Origin: Whalleya microplaca
Lineage: Eukaryota; Ascomycota; Sordariomycetes; Xylariales; Xylariaceae
DNA: 64,000 nt
NCBI GenBank assembly: GCA_022497155.1
Contig: MU385712.1
Location: forward strand, 62,001-126,000
Direction of reading: 5' to 3'
The position numbers were made by a program, and so were the translations under genes. Below the pieces are notes generated by a model. The model worked only from the letters and a program-made list of their open reading frames with translations, did no database searches and had not been told where the DNA came from. Of this stretch, positions 1-10,631 are shown piece by piece. Every line of letters begins with the position of its first letter. The stretch's first letter is position 1.

Positions 1-465
1 ATAAACAAGCGGAACACCCGAGGACGCTTACCGGCTAAAGGGAAAAGCCATTCATTCCCCAATGTTTCTGTCAAACCTGCTCCAAGCTCTCAGCAATAGA
101 TCCTACATACTAATGTGACGAAAGAGCTTCGCCCGCATAGGACTACTGTGACGGGTAGAATGCGTTCGACTGGAGTGGTGTAGCATCACCCCCCTCTAGG
201 AGGAGGTGGATGGAGAATTACCTGATAGGCAATGCCGGACCCGGTGCGGAGTAGGTAAAACCTAATCCAGCTTTACGACTTCGGGCATGACACCCAACGG
301 TGCTTCAAGCTCTGCAATTCTTACTTGGGGCAAGTTGGGGTAGTGCACTTACTAGCTACGGTTTACCGCAACAACTCTTACGTGGACAATATTCATTTCT
401 TCATCGGCACTTCCTTTTGCGGTCCCAATATCAACTACCATAAGACATCCAACTTCTGCCGCGAA
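1..465. other. 5' flank, no gene seen
   Basis: No coding region or RNA gene is recognisable here. The last ~140 bases are open in the frame of the downstream decarboxylase-like gene but do not read like part of that family, so they are taken as its promoter and leader. Confidence 0.5.
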
Positions 466-912
466 ATGAGTACGGACCCTAAATTCGACGCGCTGCACAA
501 GCAGCTTTTCGACGAGGGCCTCAAGATGCGCCGTAGCGTTGTCGGTGACGCCTATGTTGAGCGTGCTCTCGCCAATGGCGCGACCGAGTTTTCCAAGCCG
601 GGTCAGGAACTCGTTACTGAATGGTGCTGGGGATATGCTTGGACAAGGCCGGGTCTTGAAAAGAAGCAACGCAGTCTATTGAACATCGGGATGCTCATGG
701 CGCTCAACCGCGCGCCCGAGCTCGCTGTGCACATCCGTGGAGCTAGGAACAACGGGCTCTCTGAGCTGGAGATCCGAGAGGCTATCCTACACTGCACAAC
801 CTATTGCGGTGTTCCTGCTGGTGTGGATGCCATGAAGACGGCCGAGAAGGTTCTCAATGAGATGGCCGAAAAGAACGAGATAGCTAGAGAGCTGGGGAAT
901 AAGACGGCATAG
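466..912 (+). CDS. Carboxymuconolactone decarboxylase (CMD) family protein
   Basis: Single-exon gene for a 148-residue protein, the usual size of a one-domain CMD/AhpD-fold protein. The frame is open upstream to 325, but I start at 466 ([10 protein letters not shown]) because the family similarity begins there. Residues 45-132 hold the CMD core: [12 protein letters not shown], then helices containing [17 protein letters not shown] (67-82), [19 protein letters not shown] (85-103) and the [13 protein letters not shown] segment (111-123). Such proteins decarboxylate gamma-carboxymuconolactone in aromatic breakdown or act as related small-molecule decarboxylases or peroxidases, so the exact substrate is unknown. 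It converges with the alcohol dehydrogenase gene and lies within a group of four small-molecule enzymes. No signal peptide is seen, so a cytosolic location is inferred. Confidence 0.85.
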   Translation: MSTDPKFDALHKQLFDEGLKMRRSVVGDAYVERALANGATEFSKPGQELVTEWCWGYAWTRPGLEKKQRSLLNIGMLMALNRAPELAVHIRGARNNGLSELEIREAILHCTTYCGVPAGVDAMKTAEKVLNEMAEKNEIARELGNKTA

Positions 913-1327
913 CAGTAAAGAAGCACGCTAGGCACTCGGGGGTAAGGAGGGGATATGAGTGAAGTGACATTTACTTCACCCGTTAGTATCCTACAGGAGA
1001 GGTCCTAGCCTTATGCTCTGGAAACATAATTTCTTCTAGAAGACAAGCAGTATCTTCATAGGCCATAAGAAATTATGTTCCAATTCAATTCTGAAGCCGT
1101 TATGCCACATGCTAGCGTTTGCATCAATTTGCTGGCACCTGCGACGTCGAGATCTGTTGTGCAGGCTACTCGCTGATGGCTATGTGAATACGGTTTAGTG
1201 ACACGTAATGGGACTGAGACCATGGGCGTTCACGTCAGAGCGATCCAACCACATACGACAGTAGATATGGTAACTTGCATTAACTCGTCCCAAGGAAGTT
1301 TACTCCACGCGATCTATGTTGCTATCC
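913..1327. other. Convergent intergenic region
   Basis: Tail-to-tail spacer between the CMD-family gene and the alcohol dehydrogenase gene. It must hold both 3' ends. No ORF with family-like character is seen on either strand. Confidence 0.55.
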
Positions 1328-2473
1328 TTAGTCTCCACTAGGTAGAGCCATGTCAATGACAAGTTTTCCACCCTCTCCTTTGTGGTACTCAGCCACCAAA
1401 TCATTCAATCTCGCGAGGGGAAATGCCTTGATCCTCGCCCGTACGTTATGCTCGCCTGCGAATTGCAGCATCTCTCTTAATGTCTTGTTGCTCCCTACGA
1501 GGCTGCCCACGATGGAGATATCACGGAACACGATATCTCGCGCCGAAAGATGAAATCCCTTTTCCGGGAAGGAGACGACGACACCCTTGCCGTGGTTCTT
1601 GAGGAGCGCGATGCCATAGTCAAAGGCTTTCTGGCTTTCAGGCAGAATGATGACCGCTTCGACACCCATGTCGCCCCTGTCCTGTTTCCCGTCCTTTGCC
1701 CCTAGCTGGGCCACCACGTCGCTTGCATCTTCTTTTCTAGCATCTACTATCCGTGCGCCCGTTGCAAGGTCTCTAGCTAGCTGCAGCGGTACATCCGCAT
1801 TGTCGACACCCACAACCGTCAGCCCCATATTTACGGCAAACTGGAGTCCTAGATGTCCTAAGCCCCCACCGCAGCCCATTATGGCAACACGCTGCCCAGG
1901 TTTCAAGCTGCATCGCTTCAAAGCGTTATATACGGTGACACCGGCACACATGAGCACGGCCGTATCAACAGTAGACATGCTATTCGGAATGGGCGCAACC
2001 TGGCGACTGTCAACGACCGCATACTCTCTGAACCCCCCAGGGCCACTAATGCCGTTGTTTTGGGAGTGTGGACAATACGCAGAATATCCTGGCAAGTCAG
2101 CGTCGGGCTCTTCAAGAGAGGGTTCGGCTGCACATTCAAAACAGATGCCGCAAGGGTGGAACGACCGGCCTGGGACGCCAACTCGGTCGCCGGTTCGGAA
2201 TGGAGAAGAAGATGCTTCTGGTAGCGCCACAACTGTGCCGGCAAACTCGTGACAGCAGATGTGCGGAAGAGAAGGGGGGTTGGGCAGCATCTGTCCCGCC
2301 GCTAGGACTGCATCCGTGTGGCAGTATGAGGCAGCATCTACCTTGATGAGGAGGTCGTAGGGAGAGGCGAGGGTTGGAAGAGGCACGGAGCGCAGTGCGT
2401 ACGGTGCATTGAACGCATCCAAAAATTGCGCTTTCATGAGCTGTGGTAGGTTTGGACTAGCAGGATTTGCCAT
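1328..2473 (-). CDS. Zinc-dependent alcohol dehydrogenase (MDR superfamily)
   Basis: Intronless gene for a 381-residue medium-chain dehydrogenase of the class-I-like/AdhP type. The catalytic zinc site is visible as C51 (SYCHTD), H75-E76 (CCHEFAG, where most relatives have GHE) and C177 (LMCAGVT). The structural zinc site is C108, C111, C114 and C134. The nucleotide-binding turn GCGGGLGHLG spans residues 200-209, followed by the Rossmann fold. It should oxidise an alcohol or reduce an aldehyde with NAD(P). Substrate cannot be read from sequence. The start at 2473 gives a normal N-terminus. It is transcribed away from the metallo-beta-lactamase-fold gene across a 638-bp shared upstream region, which suggests co-regulation with it. 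Confidence 0.93.
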   Translation of the reverse strand: MANPASPNLPQLMKAQFLDAFNAPYALRSVPLPTLASPYDLLIKVDAASYCHTDAVLAAGQMLPNPPSLPHICCHEFAGTVVALPEASSSPFRTGDRVGVPGRSFHPCGICFECAAEPSLEEPDADLPGYSAYCPHSQNNGISGPGGFREYAVVDSRQVAPIPNSMSTVDTAVLMCAGVTVYNALKRCSLKPGQRVAIMGCGGGLGHLGLQFAVNMGLTVVGVDNADVPLQLARDLATGARIVDARKEDASDVVAQLGAKDGKQDRGDMGVEAVIILPESQKAFDYGIALLKNHGKGVVVSFPEKGFHLSARDIVFRDISIVGSLVGSNKTLREMLQFAGEHNVRARIKAFPLARLNDLVAEYHKGEGGKLVIDMALPSGD

Positions 2474-3111
2474 TTGCTCGTCGTTTTCTTTCTTGGTGCT
2501 TCTTGTAAATTATCACCACTATATTGACGGACCCCTATAGATCACTTACGCAACATGGACATCACTGCTAGTGTTTAATCATCACATGTCACTTTTATTT
2601 GCAAGCTTGCTTGATTTATTTCTTTGGGTTTCCTTAGTCCTTCGTCCAATAATGGGATTTATGGATTTGAGGGATCCTGATACGATCTATCGAAGAAGTA
2701 CCGATATGCAATGCCTGACCCCCTCCTCTTCTATGCTTTCTTCCCCCGGGTCCTGCATAATCAGCACATGTCTGTGTAGTCAATTCGTCTGCCCTAGGGG
2801 TTCCTTAATGGTCACCTGCTATTGCTATGAAATGGTGGATACTATCGGTGTTAGGAGTTAACTACGGATGATCCAGTAGCCTAGTACGATTGGTTGAGAG
2901 GAATAAATGTCCCAATAGTCCCGGGCAGAGGTCACATATGTCTAGAACTCATTTTTCTGATAAATTCCCTGTGGTTAATTTAGATCCTTGTTATATTCTG
3001 TGATAACGCCATATATATTTCTCGCATACTAAATCATGCCTTCATTTTAGTCACTTGTTATTCATATCCAGGCAAACACAACGCGTAACTCAACCATCAA
3101 CTTTTGTCATA
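2474..3111. promoter_or_regulatory. Divergent promoter region
   Basis: 638 bp between the start codons of the divergent alcohol dehydrogenase and metallo-beta-lactamase-fold genes. It must contain both promoters. No specific operator could be named, and the ORFs in it look random. Confidence 0.55.
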
Positions 3112-4167
3112 ATGGCGGACACCAAAGCTCCAGTTTTCGTTGTCGTTTCGGCTCTTGACGCTGGCCACATCACTCTCCTTGATAACCTTTTCGTGACTGA
3201 CGCTGACCCGGAAGAACGCACTACGGTCCCGTCCCTATCATTTCTCATCCAGCACTCATCGCCATCTCCGGCTCGCGACAGCGGCGTGACTAACCTTATC
3301 TTCGACCTGGGCGTTAAGCGTGATTTGAACCGATACACTCCTGAACAGCAGGTGCACGTCGCCCAGCGCCAACCGATCATCACTGATCCCGATTGTGCGG
3401 CCAGTCTCCGCACGGGCTGTAGCATCAGAAGCACGGAGAAGGTTGGAGAGGATGCGGCGCTTCTGGATCCTGAGAAGGACATTGATGTCGTGATCCTCAG
3501 CCACGTACACTGGGACCACATAGGCACGCCGTCCGACTTTTCGGGTGCCACTTTTGCCGTGGGCTCTGGAACTTTGGATCTCCTAAGACATGGTGCCGGG
3601 CCCCTATACCCTGCCGAGCTGTTCAACGACGATGAGTTGCCTGCATTACGTACCATTGAATTCCCGCCCGTTTTTAGTCGAGGCGGCGACGGCGACGAAT
3701 ACTACACTGCGCCGAGAGTTCCAAAGCATACGCCTGTGCCGCAAGACACGTGCGCTAGACTGCCCACCTCTGCCGAGGTATGGTCATGGCAGCCCCTCGC
3801 GGGATTCCCACACGCGCTAGATTTCTTTGGAGATGGTAGCCTCTTCGTCATCGACAGCCCCGGCCATTTGTATGGCCACGTGAACTTGCTCGCCCGGACT
3901 GGCGAGAATACATATATCTATCTCGGCGGGGACTGCTGCCACAACCCAAAGATTCTAAGCGGGGAGAAAGAGATCGCCCTATATGACGACGGTAGGGGTG
4001 GGCTGAGAAGTGTGCACGTTGATACTAGGATGGCGAGAAAGACAATAGATCGGATCGGCAAGAATGTGAGAGAGATGAGGAAGGGAGCAGAGGTTGAGGT
4101 GATATTGGCGCACGATAAGGAGTGGAGGGAACTGAATAGACATCGCTTCTGGCCGGGTAAGCTGTAG
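3112..4167 (+). CDS. Metallo-beta-lactamase-fold hydrolase, lactonase-like
   Basis: Intronless gene for a 351-residue MBL-fold enzyme. The frame is open from 3055, but MADTKAPVF at 3112 is the more natural start. The metal-binding signature HVHWDHIG is at residues 131-138 (HxHxDH). Later ligands are the histidine of GHLYGHVN and the aspartate of LGGDCCHN, both in the expected order. The architecture resembles the AHL-lactonase/AttM-like branch common in fungi, which opens lactone or lactam rings of small molecules such as plant defence compounds or aromatic-pathway lactones. No signal peptide is seen, so a cytosolic role is likely. Its neighbours (CMD-type decarboxylase, alcohol dehydrogenase, HIBADH-like reductase) support a catabolic or detoxification pathway. 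The actual substrate is unknown. Confidence 0.9.
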   Translation: MADTKAPVFVVVSALDAGHITLLDNLFVTDADPEERTTVPSLSFLIQHSSPSPARDSGVTNLIFDLGVKRDLNRYTPEQQVHVAQRQPIITDPDCAASLRTGCSIRSTEKVGEDAALLDPEKDIDVVILSHVHWDHIGTPSDFSGATFAVGSGTLDLLRHGAGPLYPAELFNDDELPALRTIEFPPVFSRGGDGDEYYTAPRVPKHTPVPQDTCARLPTSAEVWSWQPLAGFPHALDFFGDGSLFVIDSPGHLYGHVNLLARTGENTYIYLGGDCCHNPKILSGEKEIALYDDGRGGLRSVHVDTRMARKTIDRIGKNVREMRKGAEVEVILAHDKEWRELNRHRFWPGKL

Positions 4168-4781
4168 CCAGGGTTGCAGTTGGAGTAACGATCATACACC
4201 CTTCCGGCTTCCTATAGGATCGCCTTCTGGTAAGATTGATACTCAATCTTGACTGGTGTTGTTAATTGCCCGCCCGCCCGAGGGGTACTCATGCACACTG
4301 CGAGTCATCGCCTAAGTGCGGGGATGTCTTGTTATTCAAACACCACGGCAATTAAGGGTCTACTAATTAGAACAAATCTCAGGCTTACATAGGAAGATGC
4401 TAGGTATCAAATACGTGTGTACCGATCAAATGCGGCGGGGCAAATTACCTGGTATCCAAATCTCACCAATGCGACCCATTTAAGGGATGATTATCAGATC
4501 TGTTAACGATATCTGGAGGGGGGAAGGGTGCGCTGTATTTGATACTGGTCAATATATATGCTAAGCATGGCGGGTTGAGATCGACCTCGCCTTAGCTGTC
4601 GCAGTGCAGTCGAAACTAATTGAGTGTTTGTTGCGTGTAAGGCAATAATACTCGTCATATATTTCTGCTCATCGCTTCACTTCTTTAATCCTATATGTGA
4701 GGCTTTTTTGAATATCACCTCCTACTCCCCTCATAAGGATCACGTTCACGACAACAGGTCTTGATATCAATGCTTGGCGTT
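4168..4781. other. Intergenic region with promoter of the HIBADH-like gene
   Basis: 614 bp between two same-strand genes, without a plausible ORF. An AT run (aatatatatgc) near 4551 could serve the downstream promoter, but no firm element is identifiable. Confidence 0.45.
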
Positions 4782-5899
4782 ATGGGCTCTTCAGCTTCAG
4801 ATACGGTAGCCTTTATCGGTAACCACGCGCCAATACATTCATGTGAGAATAAATAGCTTACCACGGGTGTTAGGCTTGGGGGTCATGGGTTACCCTATGG
4901 CAAAGAACCTCCTTGCTGGGCTAAGCCCTGGAAAGACGCTACTTATCTGTGATGTAAACACTGAAGCCTTGGATCGGTTCATAAAGGAGACAGTGGGCAA
5001 GGGGACTGTAAAAGTTACAAGCAGCGGCTTCGAGGCAGCAAAAGCAGCCGTAAATCGACCATGTCATCCATGCTGATGAATTCCGATTCCCTAACTTTCT
5101 ACCACAGGACACTGTCATCACAATGCTCCCCGGCTCAGACGTGGTCAAATCCGTTTATCTTGATCCGCAAACAGGGATCCTCGCTGGCGCCGTGACTGCA
5201 AGGGCAGAAGGTTCTTCATCGCCGAAACTCGTCATGGAGTGTGGCACAATCGAAAGTGACACTATCCTCGCCGTCGCCAAGACCATCCAAGAGACTAGCA
5301 TCTCAAAGCTCTCACGCACACTCACCTTCGTCGATGCGCCAGTCTCCGGCGGCCCCATGGGCGCCGTCGCCGGTACACTCACCTTCATGGTAGGCTGCGT
5401 GCCCGCCGTATCCTCACAAGTCTTCCCGCTTGTAAAATCTTACTTACAGCATATGGGAAATGCAGATGGGATATTCCTATGCGGTGATGTGGGCGCAGGC
5501 ACTGCGTTTAAGATACTGAACAACTACCTTAGCGCCATCACCTCACTCGCGGCTTCCGAGGCCCTCAACATTGGCGTCAAAGCCGGTCTGAATCCAAAGC
5601 TCCTAACAGACGTAATCAACGCGAGCGGTGGCCAGTGCTGGGTGACGAGTAAGAGCAACCCTGTACCCGGGGTGCAGGAAAACGTACCGAGTAGCAGGAG
5701 CTATGAAGGGGGCTTCAGAATTGAGCTATGCGCCAAGGTATTGGGAATGGGTAGTAGATTGGCGAAAACCGTGGGTGCTAAGACGATCCTGGACGAGCCA
5801 ACATTACAGGCGTTTGGAGAGGCCATGGCTGACGAAAGATATTGCGGGAAAGATGCCCGGGTGGTTTACAAGTGGTTGAACGAGAGTGAGAGGCAATAG
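4782..5899 (+). CDS. 3-hydroxyisobutyrate dehydrogenase-like oxidoreductase
   Basis: Three exons: 4782-4818, 4874-5049, 5108-5899, giving 334 residues. Introns of 55 and 58 nt have GT-AG ends and restore the family sequence exactly. The first completes the Rossmann motif FIGLGVMGYPMAKNL (residues 11-25). The second joins KAA to DTVITMLPGSD. The beta-hydroxyacid dehydrogenase signature DAPVSGGPMGAVAGTLTFMVG starts near residue 147. The catalytic lysine lies in GAGTAFKILNNYL (about K206). The family uses NAD(P) to oxidise beta-hydroxyacids such as 3-hydroxyisobutyrate, tartronate-semialdehyde-type or GHB-type substrates. No mitochondrial presequence is evident, unlike the valine-pathway enzyme, so a cluster-specific substrate is plausible. 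It lies downstream of the lactonase-like gene on the same strand. Confidence 0.92.
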
Positions 5900-8122
5900 A
5901 AATAGCAATCTGACATGTCAAATCGATACGGGTAGGATAATCCTCATGACAAAGGTGAATTAAGTATTCGATAATTGACTGTGTCTATTCTGTGTCGAGA
6001 ACGGGCCATGGGAAGTAGTCCAATAGTATCATTGGTTGCCACAATAGGGGTAGTAGTTACAGTGACCCCGAACTTACGGCGCTCGGCGGAATAGTTATCC
6101 CGAGAGCCCTTTACTAGGTACCTAGGTGCTTATAAGGATCTTTAGCTAGCTGTAAGGGAGATTTCTGAGACTTTACAACTTCTTCAATTCTAATAGACAG
6201 CAATTGGCGATCACGGCACCCCCTACCTAGTGGATACACTAGAATTATGATAGTAAGTATATAACATGTAGGACGACCAGAGTACCTAAAAACACAGAAC
6301 TAATGTTTCGTTGACACGAAAGTCTTCTACATACCCTTCGTTATAACACAATTCGTAGGTCTGGGTTTTCTGTCTCTTATGGCGACAGTATCTCATTAGC
6401 AGCGGCGCCAACCAGTCTTGTCATCGACAAACCTTTTTTCCAAGCGGGAGACCAAAGCCAGGCCAACGACGTCGCGAGCCTGCCATCAACTCGCAAAAAA
6501 CCGGAACATAGTTGAGGCTGTCAATGAATTCAAATCCATTGCTACGCCTCGCTCAGAGTATTATTACTGCCAAGCATTAGCCCGTAACGCTTTATTATCT
6601 GGCCAGACTCACCACAGGCAACGGCACTCTACACGTACTGCGCCCAGCATGCAAGCGTACTACTTGTTGCCCAAAGCGCAATGATACCAATAGTTGAATG
6701 GAATTAAATTGAGGGGCAGGGGGGGTTTACCCTGTATTCTGCTGCTTGATGGACTGGTATGAATAAGTCAATTTGGCGGCGGTATTTAAGTATAAGTCCG
6801 ATGATGACGCGAAATGCAACTCTGAGGACTAATAAATACAATATATGACAATATATGCATGCCGGGATATAGTCATACAAATCTGCATCATACCACCTCT
6901 AAGTGCTGTTGAAGGGCTCTCACTCGTTTGACTCAATACGGAGGATGACAACATCTAACTGCACCAACATGCTATGTCACAAACTACTAGCCAGGTGGAT
7001 CAGAAACATCAAATGCGCATTATTGACAACTAGCTAGAAATCGAAGCACTGTTTGCTGCTGAATAGCACTAACCTACTCTATCACGATAGGCTTGATGCG
7101 GTGCCTAGAGCTTCTGACATTTCTAAGCAAGCAGCATGGTAGCCTTTGACACTAAAGGTAATTTCTTGTAAAGCAGAGTGTTATGTAGGTTGCCAATATA
7201 CCTATGCAAAGTTCGTTATCCCCAGCCGCTGACGCCGAGACCTAGTTGTCGCACAAGCCAAATAGACAATCAAAAGCGAAGTCTGCCAGAAAAAGGCTCA
7301 TGAAGCATTAGCTAAGCTGACCACCCATATTGATTTAGTTTCCGCGTGACTTGATCCATATATCTGTTTGCCCGTATTGCAACATCGATTACAACATACA
7401 ACCTTCAGTATTCAACCCCGTAAAAGGTAAAGTAACCAGACTTGATACCCAGCATGTAAGCAGTCTTGAGGTCACGGAGGAATTGGCATGCATCTGTCAA
7501 TGTCCTGCTGCCGTATGATTATACAGTCATCTGGATGTTGCAATATGCTAGCCTCTTCTATTCCCTCCCTCCCAGTGCCTATTTATGCATACATTGTAAA
7601 CGAATCGTTAGCAAAAGATTATCTCCCGTTCGAGCTGGTATAAGAGTTTTTCTTGAATACTATCACCGACCCACCGGCACTTTGGGACCCCGAACTAAGA
7701 TGCGAAGGGGCACACATAGGTCTTACCAATTTTTCATAGCTCACTATTTGATCTAGTGAGCCTCAGTTCCTAATATGAGCTTCTAGTTACACGATGCTAA
7801 CGAGCGGCTGACGAGGTGTGCATACTACTGCGAGACGCTGACTGAGGAGGCGGGGCTTGCTATGACATTGATTAAGAAGATAGAAATCGACGGACAAGTA
7901 TACTGTCGACCTAGATGCATCGATGCAACCTACGGCTGCACTGGGGGTTGTTCACTAGAAAGCCCAGGTGACAAAATGTATTCTCCGTGGGAAGTGCAAC
8001 TTGTTGTGTCGACGCAATTAGGACATCAGCTTATGACCATCAAGGCTAGTGTGAAATGTCTGCGTTCTTGAGGAGGAAGAGGAGAAGGAGACCTACATGG
8101 AGAGAATGCGATGATGAAAAGG
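5900..8122. other. Gene-poor stretch
   Basis: 2.2 kb that looks AT-rich, with many in-frame stops. The few ORFs (6418-6684, 7466-7756, 7862-8071) have no recognisable motif, signal peptide or splice continuation and are treated as chance. A perfect palindrome ctaggtacctag lies near 6115. The stretch probably contains old degraded repeats, but none could be delimited. Confidence 0.5.
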
Positions 8123-8130
8123 TATAAATA
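8123..8130 (+). promoter_or_regulatory. TATA box (TATAAATA)
   Basis: A textbook TATAAATA lies 111 bp upstream of the start codon of the small secreted protein gene, a spacing normal for fungi. It implies a leader of about 70-80 nt. Confidence 0.6.
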
Positions 8131-8240
8131 AGAGCATCGTTGCCCCTTTGACATCGAGAATTAACTCAACCTCACCCAAAACCACCAGCACTTTCAAGTC
8201 CACAACCAACTTCTCATACAAAGCCCCGATCGTCTCGAAA

Positions 8241-8462
8241 ATGTACTTCTCTCGTGTTTTCGTTGCCCTTGGCCTTTTGGCCGCCGCCAACGCTCAAGTT
8301 TGCAGCCCCGGGGCCTTCGGTTGCGGAAACAACCCTGTTCCTAACGGCGTTGACGGTACTATCTACGTCTGCAATTCCTCGGGAGAATGGGTCGTTAGTG
8401 CTGTATGCGGCGGTCCGACTTGCTGCAGGCTCAATGGCGCCAACGCCAACTGTATTTGCTAA
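8241..8462 (+). CDS. Small cysteine-rich secreted protein
   Basis: Intronless gene for a 73-residue precursor. The frame opens upstream at 8148, but MYFSRVFVALGLLAAANA at 8241 is a classic signal peptide, with cleavage expected after A18 before QVCSPG. The mature ~55-residue protein has eight cysteines (C21, C28, C44, C56, C61, C62, C71, C73), enough for four disulfides, including a CC pair and a C-terminal CIC. The spacing CxPGxxxC, then VCNSSGEWVVSAVCGG, recalls the CBM19-like/chitin-binding-type short repeats of fungal secreted proteins, but I cannot assign it firmly. Size, cysteine content and position as the only gene in a repeat-rich island fit an effector-like or antimicrobial secreted protein. 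That role is inference. Confidence 0.75.
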   Translation: MYFSRVFVALGLLAAANAQVCSPGAFGCGNNPVPNGVDGTIYVCNSSGEWVVSAVCGGPTCCRLNGANANCIC

Positions 8463-10477
8463 ACGGAATCCGTGTATGTTGTAAAGTGTATATCAGCGGG
8501 TAAGTCATCGGTTCAAGGCTATGCTAAGTTCATGCGTACTACAAGCTAGAATACTGATACAATATTAGTAACCTCTTAGAAGTCAAGCTTCGACGGCAAT
8601 TATCCTTGTTTACATCCAGGTTGCTGCCTCCCGCTCGTTCAATGTTATTGGCTCATATGCAAGGAGAATCCTAGAATGGCAGGGGTCTAATTGAAAAGGG
8701 GGCAAGTTTATCATTCATACACTCATTGAACGGAGGAAAAGGCTAGCTAGTATTCTATCACTATACCGATTCATTACCTAGGTAAACAATGGAGATGTCT
8801 ATTTAATATCACGCAATCGTGCATGCGCAAAGTCATGGTCTCTCCCGCTTCGAAAGCTATGCATGAGCGAAACGGGCGCCATAGATTATGAAATCTTCCC
8901 GAAGCCACAGGCTCTTCGAGAAATAAATTTACAATCACGAAGAAAATGACATGAGCAAGTAATATGCATTACTTCGGATTCGCTAGTCTTAGGAGTGGGA
9001 AGCGGAAGATTTATACCTCACAGATGCCAATTTCCATCAGCTAGTAAAGCCGATCTGACGATCACAATTGTAGTCTTCTAAATCATGTTGCTAGAAATAT
9101 CGCCGCAGCTTGAAAGGAAAAGGAGGTGGGTAGGAGCTACACTGCCGGGGATTACGTCACGATAGGGGCATTTGTTGTTGAAATACAGGATTAATGAGAC
9201 TTGATTGACTTGAGGTTCAACTATTATAGAGTGGCAGATGGCCTGTTATGTATACACAATGCTACTATACGCCTTGTACTGTGCCAGTCGTTGACTCTCA
9301 ATTCAACAGTGGTTAGTTACCCCTATTAATATGGAGCTCGGGTAGATAGCCGTTCCGAGCGCCCTGTATTTAAATAGGATCTCTGTTAAATGGGCTTTAC
9401 ACCATGGTGTAGGTATCGTGCGAACGATTGGGGGTTATAATAAATCTGTATTGCTATATATGTATTCTATAAACGAACGTAAGTGAGGGAATTCCTCGTG
9501 CGGAGAAGATATGAAAATCTCTTCGCGCTAGGGTAGCTTAGTCAGCTACCCCTGATCGCACGGCTGAACTGAGCGTTATCCCAACAATCTCCTCGTATAT
9601 TGGGAGAAGGCCACTTAGACAGCTACAATACCCAATTGACTAGGCACGGCCACGGCAGAACTCAAATGATAACTGCGCACGCAATAATTGTGATACTAGG
9701 CTATGACTAACCTGTACCGTGATAATAACGAATCTCACTGTGAAAACAATAGCTTCGATCAACCCAGTCAGTCAGGTCAATCTTTCGCCTTGGCTTGGCT
9801 ATATTCACATTGTGACCGAGTTACGCAGTCACACAAATTGACGTTATGAAGTCTGAAAGTTCTTGGGCGTACCAATATTCAGCTCACAGCAGGATAGTAT
9901 CTAACTGCCGACCAGGCATAGCAGGGAATTGTCACGGCAGGTCACTTACTCATATAGGATTCGATAGCCTCGCAGTATTATATAGTAGGTCAACCGCTCA
10001 ACAAGAAAAAATTGGATTGGCTCGGCTTAACTGGATCAACTATCAGTATAGGGCAAAGCCACGAGGATCATAATGGCTTGACTACTACGAGGTGAGCTAC
10101 AGGGCCAGAGTCCCCTTGATATATATACGAGTGGCGGCCATATGGAGGCTTACATCCAGCGGAGACGTGTTCTTCGACAATAATTGGCACAGTTGAATGA
10201 TTCCTGGACTTTGCAGACACGATGTACCACGAGGATAATCTAGTCTCCCGGATACAATTACGTGCCAAATTTCATGAAAAAAGTTCGGCCTCGAAACCGT
10301 GGTTGTCCCATAAGCCGTGATCCCAACCGCTCTACCAAGTCTCCTTTCTCCTACCCAACTACGGAACAACATAGTACATACCAAATTCGTATTAGCCCAA
10401 CCTCTAGTTTAATACTTCCTATCCCCTTGCAGTTCTCGGCGTACTAACTATTATAAGAGTCCCATGTATGCTGTAAT
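8463..10477. other. Gene-poor stretch left of the first solo LTR
   Basis: No credible gene. The only notable structure is a stem with 8-bp arms (gggtagct / agctaccc, 9531-9551) nested inside a 6-bp outer inverted repeat (cgtgcg at 9497, cgcacg at 9557). ORFs such as 9846-10073 look random. Confidence 0.5.
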
Positions 10478-10631
10478 TTTCAATATGGGACAAAGTAATG
10501 AGAAGTATAGTGGCTTTGATTAGCGCAAAGTGAAGCTATGTATGGAGGTGAATCCCCATTTATATGTGCATATACAGGCCGTAGCTATATGTTGCCCTGC
10601 ATCTTTCAGCCCTATAGGGCGTATCTTAACA
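10478..10631 (-). mobile_element. Solo LTR, copy 1 (diverged)
   Basis: About 154 bp homologous to the LTR at 15939-16097. Shared blocks are CAATATGGGACAAAGTAATG at the left end, an inner block around gtgaagctat, and the right-hand terminus with the 12-bp palindrome GCCCTATAGGGC (10609-10620) followed by gtatcttaaca. Read on the minus strand it starts TGTTAAGATACG, a retroviral-type TG end. The left edge is diverged and no target-site duplication is recognisable. This is an older insertion than copy 2. Confidence 0.7.

Noticed and set aside
6418..6684. 88-residue plus-strand ORF, and a gag-like reading in the alternate frame
   Set aside because: No zinc knuckle, no continuation into pol, no LTR pair around it and no conserved motif recognised.
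7862..8071. 69-residue ORF with four cysteines just upstream of the secreted protein gene
   Set aside because: No signal peptide, no splice link to the downstream gene, and the TATA box of that gene lies after its stop.
9524..9600. tRNA-like A-box (tagcttagtcag)
   Set aside because: No B-box (GGTTCRANNCC), no acceptor stem and no clover-leaf spacing. It is simply the loop of a local inverted repeat.
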